NCBI GenBank assembly: GCA_018817865.1
Contig: JAHITG010000253.1
Coordinates: 1-13,894, forward strand
DNA: 13,894 bases
Source: Spirochaetota bacterium
GTDB lineage: Bacteria; Spirochaetota; JAHITG01
Reading direction: 5' to 3'
The notes under the pieces are model-generated. The model did no database searches. It had not been told where the DNA came from and worked only from the letters and a program-made list of their open reading frames with translations. Below, piece by piece: positions 1 through 5,852 of the stretch; position 1 is the stretch's first letter, and each line of letters begins with the position of its first letter. The position numbers and the translations under genes were made by a program.

Positions 1-360
1 GTGATCGCCACTTCAAACCTGAACGGGGATTACCTGTCCGATGCATGTGCTGCTCAGGTCGGCGGACTGGGGATGGCTCCCGGTGCAAATATTGGAGACA
101 GTATTGCGACATTTGAAGCAACTCACGGCAGTGCTCCGAAGTATACAGGTCAGGATAAGGTCAATCCATCTTCCCTTCTGCTATCGTCAAAACTGATGCT
201 TGATCATCTTGGATGGAATGAAGCTGCGAACCTGATCGAAAAAGGGATACAAAAAACCATTGAACAGAAAATAGTAACCTATGACCTGGCGCGCCTTATG
301 AAGAATGCTAAAGAAGTAAAATGCTCGGAATTCACCCGGCAGATCATAAAAAACATCTGA
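1..360 (+). CDS. icd: NADP-dependent isocitrate dehydrogenase, C-terminal part (5' truncated by window edge)
   Basis: This is the last 119 codons of the TCA-cycle enzyme that oxidatively decarboxylates isocitrate to 2-oxoglutarate in the cytoplasm. The fragment matches the end of the E. coli Icd family closely: the NLNGDYLSDACAAQVGG block, then GANIGD, FEATHGSAPKYTG and QDKVNP, ending with VTYDLARLM and KCSEF. Lys47-Tyr48 in APKYTG, and Tyr94 and Arg98 in the VTYDLARLM block, correspond to the residues that select the NADP phosphate in the E. coli enzyme, so NADP rather than NAD is expected. The GTG at position 1 is an internal valine codon (E. coli has VIA at this place), not a start; roughly 300 residues lie upstream of the window. 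It ends at TGA 358-360 and appears unrelated in function to the surface-protein genes that follow. Confidence 0.95.
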   Translation: MIATSNLNGDYLSDACAAQVGGLGMAPGANIGDSIATFEATHGSAPKYTGQDKVNPSSLLLSSKLMLDHLGWNEAANLIEKGIQKTIEQKIVTYDLARLMKNAKEVKCSEFTRQIIKNI

Positions 361-496
361 TCAAGCGGACCACCACTGCAGATCTAAAAAATTATTAGAA
401 AAAATAATTTCAAACAGTATATTTAGTTGATTCTTTTCATTATGAATTCAATTAAATGCTGATAAAAAATATGATTTTTTAGAAGTTTTTCAAAGT

Positions 497-502
497 TATA
501 AT
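497..502 (+). promoter_or_regulatory. Candidate -10 element for the discoidin/FN3 gene
   Basis: A perfect TATAAT lies 26 bases before the ATG at 529, inside an AT-rich 168-base gap. Transcription would start near 509 and give a leader of about 20 bases. No convincing -35 hexamer is seen at the proper spacing (the region 473-480 is a T run). In such AT-rich DNA a chance match is quite possible. Confidence 0.35.
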
Positions 503-528
503 TATTATTTTCCGATAATAATAAAAAT

Positions 529-2034
529 ATGTTCAAGTATATACTAATTACTCTATTCTTACTAAACATCAGTACCGGTTACTCAATTTCGATCATAGAA
601 ACGACATTTAACGATCCATCCAATCTGCTCACGGACGAAGGATCCTATAGCGCTTCCGGAAATATAAAGCAGAGCGAGCAGTTCATAACTATTAACCTCG
701 GCTCTATAAACTATGTAAAAGAGATCACTATTCACTGGAATAAAAATGAATTCAGCATGTCCTATCAGATACTGCGCAGTACAGATTACTTGAACTGGTC
801 AGTCGTACAGAAGAACATCAATGCCGGCAAGGCCCCTGTTAAAGGAAACAACAGGGTACAAACCATCGATCTGAAAAATACAGCAGCTCAATTCATCAGG
901 ATCCAGATCCCCCAGCATAGTAAATTTAAAGGCACAAAAGATAATAGTATAGAGGTCGCTAATATTCAGTGTTACTATACGACTGATATTAAACCGAAGA
1001 TACAGAAAGTCGCTGTTCACAATATCAGAAATACTGAAGCCACGGTCAAATGGGATACGGATTATGAGACGCTGGGGCAGATCCGGTTCGGCCTTGACCC
1101 TAAAAAGATCACAGATATTCACACGGAATACTTTTATAATAAAACTCACGCCCTCACACTGAAGAATCTCCTCAAAGGAAAGAAATACTATTTTCAGATC
1201 ATCAATCAAATGCCGGACAGCAAATACATCACTTCCCAGCTGCTCTCTTTCAAGACCAGCGGGATCCCCCTTCCGGAGATCGAAGAGATAATTGTCAAAA
1301 AGAGAGAGTATAATACGGTTACGCTATCCGTTAAACCGAACATCAGCACATATGCAGAAATAAAATACGGAACTGATCCCGATAAATTGGAAAAAAAAGT
1401 TTCAGTTAACAAATTAAGCCGACTCCACACCATAAAGATCAAAGGATTATATCCCCTTACCAGGTATTACAGCGAGATCACATTAACAGACTCCGGTAAA
1501 AACAGGTATACAGAAAAATATGATTTTGAAACCGGGGAATATAACATCGCCATGAATAAAAAGGTTGAAGGTACTTTTAAAAGCACCTTTATCGCTGATG
1601 TCTTCAAGCTGGAAGGTGATATCCAGAAAAGGGCAAATGACGGATCCTTTGATTATAAGACAGGAATGGCTGTCTCCTTCGATCCTGCAGGCTCAGAGCA
1701 GTTCCTTTTGATCGATCTGGGCAGTATTGAGGAGATAGAGAAGATCATTACATACTGGAGGGCACTGGCCTATCCTTACCTCTACTTTATCTATTTCAGT
1801 ACAGATAAAAAGAAGTGGCAAAAATATAACAAAATGGTTAATTTGAAAAACGAAAAAATTACTTTTATTCAAGGAAGCGGTATCCCGATGATCATCGGAA
1901 CATCTGATCCGGAAAATACTAAAACACGCTATGTAAAGATCGTTATTCCGAAAGGATCACCCTTTTATAAAAAATATACGCTATATAACTTCCTTCAGCT
2001 TATGGAAATAAAGATCTATGGGAAATACAGATAA
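529..2034 (+). CDS. Secreted protein with discoidin (F5/8 type C)-like and fibronectin III-like domains
   Basis: The 501-residue product starts with a signal peptide (about residues 1-19, a hydrophobic ILITLFLL core), so it is exported. Domain reading: an F5/8 type C-like sandwich at about 20-152 (FITINLGSINYVKEITIHW, later FIRIQIP); two FN3-like domains at about 155-243 and 247-335, each with a G-x-DP-x-K turn and a Y-Y/F strand; and a second discoidin-like domain at about 338-501 (NDGS, LLIDLGSIEEIEKIITYW, TRYVKIVIP). Discoidin domains usually bind glycans or other surface ligands, so a role in adhesion or cell-surface binding is likely; no catalytic motif is seen. There is no Shine-Dalgarno before ATG 529, but no other start gives a signal peptide. 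It stands alone between icd and the sigma-54-driven gene and lacks the FlgD-like C-terminus found in two of its neighbours. The fold assignment is by pattern and its ligand is unknown. Confidence 0.8.
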   Translation: MFKYILITLFLLNISTGYSISIIETTFNDPSNLLTDEGSYSASGNIKQSEQFITINLGSINYVKEITIHWNKNEFSMSYQILRSTDYLNWSVVQKNINAGKAPVKGNNRVQTIDLKNTAAQFIRIQIPQHSKFKGTKDNSIEVANIQCYYTTDIKPKIQKVAVHNIRNTEATVKWDTDYETLGQIRFGLDPKKITDIHTEYFYNKTHALTLKNLLKGKKYYFQIINQMPDSKYITSQLLSFKTSGIPLPEIEEIIVKKREYNTVTLSVKPNISTYAEIKYGTDPDKLEKKVSVNKLSRLHTIKIKGLYPLTRYYSEITLTDSGKNRYTEKYDFETGEYNIAMNKKVEGTFKSTFIADVFKLEGDIQKRANDGSFDYKTGMAVSFDPAGSEQFLLIDLGSIEEIEKIITYWRALAYPYLYFIYFSTDKKKWQKYNKMVNLKNEKITFIQGSGIPMIIGTSDPENTKTRYVKIVIPKGSPFYKKYTLYNFLQLMEIKIYGKYR

Positions 2035-2097
2035 CTGTGTAAAAAATCTCGTTATGAATTTTTTTGCATGCTTATGCGGGAAACACTGCTCCTATTG

Positions 2098-2132
2098 TTT
2101 TATAATTCATTTATATATATACCATTATAAAA
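2098..2132. repeat. Inverted repeat upstream of the sigma-54 promoter
   Basis: Nine-base arms, TTTTATAAT at 2098-2106 and ATTATAAAA at 2124-2132, are separated by 17 bases. The centre is about 72 bases before the predicted transcription start near 2187. Sigma-54 promoters need an upstream-bound activator, so this is a candidate activator site or a bent-DNA region. The arms are pure AT in an AT-rich gap, so chance is a real alternative. Confidence 0.3.
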
Positions 2133-2160
2133 ACACTTTATTTCCTTGATATATTGCACA

Positions 2161-2176
2161 TGGCACATAAATTGCT
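2161..2176 (+). promoter_or_regulatory. Sigma-54 (RpoN) -24/-12 promoter
   Basis: The sequence TGGCAC-ATAAA-TTGCT is an exact match to the RpoN core (TGGCAC, five bases, TTGCW), with the GG at 2162-2163 and the GC at 2174-2175 exactly ten bases apart. Transcription would begin near 2187, leaving a leader of about 34 bases that carries the strong ribosome-binding site. It faces the gene at 2221. The expected activator (an AAA+ enhancer-binding protein) is not encoded in this window. A weaker sigma-70 reading (TTGCAC 2154-2159, 16 bases, TATTAT 2176-2181) overlaps it. Confidence 0.8.
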
Positions 2177-2205
2177 ATTATTTAACTATGAAGACAAAAG
2201 AATAC

Positions 2206-2217
2206 AAAGGAGGTGAT
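2206..2217 (+). promoter_or_regulatory. Extended Shine-Dalgarno site
   Basis: AAAGGAGGTGAT is a 12-base perfect complement to the 3' end of bacterial 16S rRNA (CACCUCCUUU and two bases further in). It sits just before ATG 2221 and fixes that codon as the start, ruling out the upstream in-frame TTG at 2146. Its strength contrasts with the weak or absent sites of most neighbouring genes and implies high translation. Confidence 0.9.
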
Positions 2218-2220
2218 TCG

Positions 2221-3270
2221 ATGTCTAAGCAGTTTCCATTAATTTTTATTTTGATCTTGAGTATTTGTATACTGTCCCCGCAGATCATCATGGGTTATGG
2301 TGTACCTTCCGGTACGATCATTACTAATGCCCGTGACCTGGATTTAAATGATATTGCGGATAATCCGGGTGAAGTTGTGGGTAGTTATACGAATACAGGT
2401 GGTTATACCAACTATGCATCTGCTAACAACATTACTGTCAGCACAGTTTCAGCAGGATATGACCTGAGCGTGATCAATACTCCGGCTAATGGATCCGGAG
2501 GACCGGGTACAGCAGTAGATTACACCTACTATGTTACCAACCATGGTAATGTATCAGCTCAGATGACTGTCCGGATAAGCTCAAACGCTATTGACCCTGC
2601 CTGGGGAGCTTCTTCTTATGAATTGTGGACTAACTTCGGCGGCGGTTACGGCCAGCTTGCCGGTTCAGCCAATTTCATATCCAACCAGCTGATCTCAATC
2701 GCAGCTGACACGGGATTTGAACTCAGAGTAAGAGTCAATATCCCCGGCGGAGCATCTGACGGTTCTACCAACGAAGTCCAGTTCGATATCTGGGATCCTC
2801 AAGGGTCTGCTGGTGCCGGTACAGGTGACACATGGCCGGGTGCAGGAGCTATTCTGCCTGCTACATCAGATGTGGCCAATGCAAGAGACTATCAGACTGA
2901 TCTTGTCCTGACCTCAGTTTCCGGTCCTGTTATTCAGCTTACAAAAAGCGTGAATGTTACCAGTGCAAGGCCGTATGAGATCCTGACCTATACCATCCGA
3001 TATACCAACGTTGGTTCAGCTTCGGCTTACAACGTGACTATTGACGATGCGATCTATACGAACTTTGTCAGGTTAATGACCGACTCAGCAGAGACGAACA
3101 GCGGATCTACGCACAATCCTACCAACTACTACTATATCAGTGGCACATGGCAGGATGCTACCCAGGATGCCGGTAATGAAAACAATCTTACCAGGGTAAG
3201 ATGGGTATTACAGAGCCCTGTTCTTCAGAATGGTGTTGGTACCTTGGAGTTTAAAGTTAGAATCGAATAA
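2221..3270 (+). CDS. Secreted Gly/Ser/Thr/Asn-rich surface protein with C-terminal DUF11 domain
   Basis: The 349-residue product has a signal peptide (about 1-25, core FPLIFILILSICIL). Residues about 30-225 form a beta-rich module with the landmarks NPGEVV, TVSAGYDLS, VDYTYYVTNHGNVS, GDTWPGAGA and ARDYQ; the same module recurs in the next gene. Residues about 237-349 match a DUF11/conserved-repeat domain (QLTKSV, LTYTIRYTNVGSASAYNV), an Ig-like fold typical of cell-surface proteins. There is no cysteine after the signal region and no catalytic motif. A sigma-54 promoter, a 12-base Shine-Dalgarno match, a strong terminator just downstream and frequent C-ending codons (AAC, ACC, TAC, ATC) all point to a highly expressed, conditionally induced structural protein such as a coat, fibre or matrix subunit; that role is inference. 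The start at 2221 is chosen for the ribosome-binding site and signal peptide. Confidence 0.85.
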   Translation: MSKQFPLIFILILSICILSPQIIMGYGVPSGTIITNARDLDLNDIADNPGEVVGSYTNTGGYTNYASANNITVSTVSAGYDLSVINTPANGSGGPGTAVDYTYYVTNHGNVSAQMTVRISSNAIDPAWGASSYELWTNFGGGYGQLAGSANFISNQLISIAADTGFELRVRVNIPGGASDGSTNEVQFDIWDPQGSAGAGTGDTWPGAGAILPATSDVANARDYQTDLVLTSVSGPVIQLTKSVNVTSARPYEILTYTIRYTNVGSASAYNVTIDDAIYTNFVRLMTDSAETNSGSTHNPTNYYYISGTWQDATQDAGNENNLTRVRWVLQSPVLQNGVGTLEFKVRIE

Positions 3271-3274
3271 TATA

Positions 3275-3322
3275 GATAAAGACGAACGGGCCGGATCATT
3301 AGTCCGGCCCTTCGCTTTTATC
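3275..3322 (+). terminator. Hairpin terminator after the DUF11 surface-protein gene
   Basis: A perfect GC-rich stem, GGGCCGGA (3288-3295) with TCCGGCCC (3303-3310) and a 7-base loop, is extended outward by CGAA/TTCG (one bulged C at 3287) and by GATAAA/TTTATC (3275-3280 with 3317-3322). It starts 4 bases after the TAA. The T-run following the GC stem is short and interrupted (TTCGCTTTTA), so some readthrough into the gene at 3392 is plausible; the hairpin may also protect the mRNA 3' end. Confidence 0.8.
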
Positions 3323-3391
3323 TATGAAAAAAACTATTGAACTGTATCGTGTTTCTTGTTGTTCATTCCGTGAAGAGGATAGAAACAAAGA

Positions 3392-4807
3392 ATGAAGAAA
3401 AAAAGAAAGACATTCTTCCTGATTCTTTTAATATGCACCTGCCTGGCCCTAAATACTGACACCTTATTCAGCATGGGCACACTCGATGGGACTATTGTAT
3501 CAAATATAAAAGACTATTATGGCTCCTACAACCTTCCTAATGATTATCTTGCTTCCTTTCCGGGTGAGCTTGTTGTAACTTTTACCAATGTTTTAGGAAC
3601 TACAAATACACTCAATGGTAAATTTTTTTATACCGGCGGTACTTTAATAACTAATATCACAACATGGACGGTCAGTGCAGGTTATGATATTTCCTCTATC
3701 CCGGCCTTCTTTGCAGGTAACAGCCGAAGCGGTACTTATGTTGATTATGTCTATCTGATCACAAATAAGGGCAATACATCGGACAACCTTTCTCTCAGGG
3801 TTTTGCCTGTTTCTACGGATGATCCGACATGGACGGGTAATATTTTTTCTCTCTTTGTGAACGGCAGCAGTTATGTCAGCGGACAGGCTGTTATCCTGAC
3901 AAATATCAGCAACATCTCCGCAGATGAAGTTTTGAATTTAAGGGTCAGACTTCAAATTCCGGGAACGGTAGAGAACATGTCCACAAACCTCTTCTCCCTT
4001 GAAATATGGAATTCGGTCTGGAACACCAATACATCAACCGGTGACAGCTGGCCCGGGGTCGGAGCTATCCCTCCTGTTTCGCTTGATACCAATGATTCCA
4101 GGGATTACCAGCTCTCCTATGTCCGCACTTTATGCTACGGTATTGAACATGTGGTATCAGTAATATCCGCTGATGACATGCTCCATACGATCAATAAATT
4201 TGACGGCTCCGAAACACTGGGAACAACCCGGCTTAAGATCAATATCGTGATCGATTCACCGCCGATCGATAAGAACAGTTTCTACCTTATATACAATATA
4301 AATAAAACCCCCACTGGCGGAGGCGGTGATGAGGTAAGGGTTAAGGTCGAAGGAGACGGGCTCAACTATTATGCTCTCATCTTTTCAGAGGATGATGTGC
4401 GGATCAGTAATGGGGCCCAGTTTAATTTCATGATCGCAGTCGATAACGAGGTCTATTATATTGACGGCAGAGATGGCGTTACTCCCTGGAGCTTTAAACT
4501 GAAAGATATCCAGATGCAGGCCAATAATGTCTCTATCCTGAATAACCTTTTAAATCCGCGCAAGGGTCAGAAAACGATCGTTCTATATTCATTGAGCAAA
4601 CCATCCAAGGTCCAGATCGAAGTATTCACCCTATCCGGAGAAAAGATCGCAACTTTATATAAAGGCTATCAGTCTGCAGGATTCCAGGGGCCGATCTACT
4701 GGGACGGTAAGAACACAGCGGGAAATGAAGTCGGGGAAGGCCTCTATTTTGTTAATTTCCGCACTGAAGAGTTCAATGAAATAAGAAAAGTAATAGTGGT
4801 AAAATGA
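3392..4807 (+). CDS. Secreted surface protein with FlgD-like/Por-type C-terminal Ig domain
   Basis: The 471-residue product has a basic N-terminus and a signal peptide (MKKKRKTFFLILLICTCLAL, about 1-27). Residues about 32-243 are a divergent copy of the module in the preceding gene (FPGELVVTF, TVSAGYDIS, VDYVYLITNKGNTS, GDSWPGVGAI, SRDYQ). Residues about 250-380 are an unrecognised beta-rich region with a GGGGDEVRVKVEGDG loop. Residues about 385-471 resemble FlgD Ig-like and type IX sorting domains (VFTLSGEKIATL, WDGKNTAGNEVGEGLYFV, final KVIVVK). Such tails are known either as structural caps or, in Bacteroidota, as signals for outer-membrane export with PorV. The PorV-like gene overlaps its stop by ATGA, suggesting co-translation and a partnership. 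The possible ribosome site GAGGA (3375-3379) is rather far from ATG 3392. No clear promoter is seen; transcription may come by readthrough from upstream. Confidence 0.82.
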   Translation: MKKKRKTFFLILLICTCLALNTDTLFSMGTLDGTIVSNIKDYYGSYNLPNDYLASFPGELVVTFTNVLGTTNTLNGKFFYTGGTLITNITTWTVSAGYDISSIPAFFAGNSRSGTYVDYVYLITNKGNTSDNLSLRVLPVSTDDPTWTGNIFSLFVNGSSYVSGQAVILTNISNISADEVLNLRVRLQIPGTVENMSTNLFSLEIWNSVWNTNTSTGDSWPGVGAIPPVSLDTNDSRDYQLSYVRTLCYGIEHVVSVISADDMLHTINKFDGSETLGTTRLKINIVIDSPPIDKNSFYLIYNINKTPTGGGGDEVRVKVEGDGLNYYALIFSEDDVRISNGAQFNFMIAVDNEVYYIDGRDGVTPWSFKLKDIQMQANNVSILNNLLNPRKGQKTIVLYSLSKPSKVQIEVFTLSGEKIATLYKGYQSAGFQGPIYWDGKNTAGNEVGEGLYFVNFRTEEFNEIRKVIVVK

Positions 4808-5844
4808 AAAAGCTAATAATTAATATCTTTTTAACCTGCTGCATTCTTTGCATGCTTGTTGATATCTCTTCAGGTATATCAAGTCAGTACCTGGGGATAA
4901 AAGGAGCTAATTTTTTAAAGATCGGTTTATCACCCAGAGCCGAAGGAATGGGCGGATCCTACGTAAGTTATGGTGAGGCTGACCTAAACGCAATAAACTA
5001 CAATCCTGCCGGTTTAACAGGTATCAAATTCACCACATTGCAGTTCTCAACACTGGATTGGATAGACAATGTCTCCATAAACCACCTTGCTTTTGCTACT
5101 CCTTCCGAGACACTGGCCGGAGTGCTCTCCTCTTCCGTAACTTTTCTGTATGTCTCTCCTGTTATTCATTACAATGACTGGGGAGAAAATATCGGGACAA
5201 TGCCTTTCTATAATATTGCTTTGACCGCCGGATATGCAAAAAGTTTCAGCAGAATTCAAACTGGAGTGAATATTAAATTCCTTTATCAAAAGATCGCAGA
5301 CAACAATAATTCGGGATTGGCCTTTGATATTGGAGGCATATACAAATTCAGCCCTTTCTCCATTAATTTAATAAATAAATTTCGTCTTATCATGCGGGAC
5401 CTGAATTTTGGAATAGCGCTGAAAAATGTCGGGTCCAAAGCCGGAGCCGATGACCTTCCCACATCCCTGGAATTCGGTTACTCTTTCCGTGTAATAAAAA
5501 ACCTTCATTTTGCACTCACGATGGTCAAACCGGTCTATTACTGGGAAAGTTTTACGGATTCTGATTACAAGGTAAACCTCGGAATGGAATATTTGTTTCA
5601 AAAGTTCTTTTTCATAAGAACCGGTTATAAAGCGAACTATGATATTCCGAACAACTTCTCCATGGGATTCGGCATCCAGACAAAATTTTCCAAAGGCCTT
5701 ATCATGGTCGATTACTCTTATGCAGCGTATACCTACCTGGAAAAGACAAACAGGCTTTCTATTACCCTGAAATTGAAGGATCTCTTCTTCTGGCGGAAGA
5801 CAAAAACCGTCAAAAAAGAGAAGAGCGAAAATAATGAAAAATAG
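4804..5844 (+). CDS. PorV/PorQ (UPF0164)-family outer-membrane beta-barrel protein
   Basis: The 346-residue product has a signal peptide (about 1-24) and then the hallmark family N-terminus at about 33-73: GANFLKIGLSPRAEGMGGSY, GEADLNAINYNPAGL. The rest alternates polar and hydrophobic residues with many aromatic strand ends (for example FGIALKNVG, MGFGIQTKF, IMVDYSYAAY), as expected for a FadL-like barrel of about 14 strands. A lysine/glutamate-rich tail follows the last strand (about 331-346). In Bacteroidota PorV is the outer-membrane shuttle that receives type IX cargo C-terminal domains; other UPF0164 members are uncharacterised. Its ATG overlaps the stop of the gene for a protein with a type IX-like C-terminus, supporting a functional pair. 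Its 3' end lies 8 bases from the convergent TPR gene, with no separate terminator visible. Confident as a family member; the transport role is inferred. Confidence 0.88.
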   Translation: MKKLIINIFLTCCILCMLVDISSGISSQYLGIKGANFLKIGLSPRAEGMGGSYVSYGEADLNAINYNPAGLTGIKFTTLQFSTLDWIDNVSINHLAFATPSETLAGVLSSSVTFLYVSPVIHYNDWGENIGTMPFYNIALTAGYAKSFSRIQTGVNIKFLYQKIADNNNSGLAFDIGGIYKFSPFSINLINKFRLIMRDLNFGIALKNVGSKAGADDLPTSLEFGYSFRVIKNLHFALTMVKPVYYWESFTDSDYKVNLGMEYLFQKFFFIRTGYKANYDIPNNFSMGFGIQTKFSKGLIMVDYSYAAYTYLEKTNRLSITLKLKDLFFWRKTKTVKKEKSENNEK

Positions 5845-5852
5845 ATCTTCCT

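Noticed and set aside
389..528. AT-only hairpins after icd (389-396 with 403-410, 464-470 with 474-480) as terminators
   Set aside because: The stems have no G or C, and the first is not followed by a T-run. They are expected by chance in such AT-rich DNA.
799..1442. Antisense open frames over the discoidin/FN3 gene
   Set aside because: They lie fully opposite a well-supported coding frame, have no signal, domain or ribosome site, and look like by-products of its composition. The same holds for the short antisense frames over the other genes.
2041..2065. A/T stem after the discoidin/FN3 gene as a terminator
   Set aside because: The stem is seven A-T pairs around a 10-base loop, too weak to call. 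The palindromic GCATGC and GCAT/ATGC nearby are also too short.
2154..2181. Sigma-70 promoter TTGCAC - 16 bases - TATTAT
   Set aside because: The -35 matches poorly, and both boxes overlap the near-perfect sigma-54 site, which explains the sequence better. It is kept only as an alternative.
2146..2220. An in-frame upstream TTG extending the DUF11 protein by 25 residues
   Set aside because: The extension covers the sigma-54 promoter and the Shine-Dalgarno and would bury the signal peptide. The site at 2206-2217 clearly points to ATG 2221.
3392..3448. Lipoprotein signal in the FlgD-tail protein (cysteines in LLICTCL)
   Set aside because: Neither cysteine is preceded by a lipobox such as L-A/S-G/A; an ordinary signal peptide fits better.
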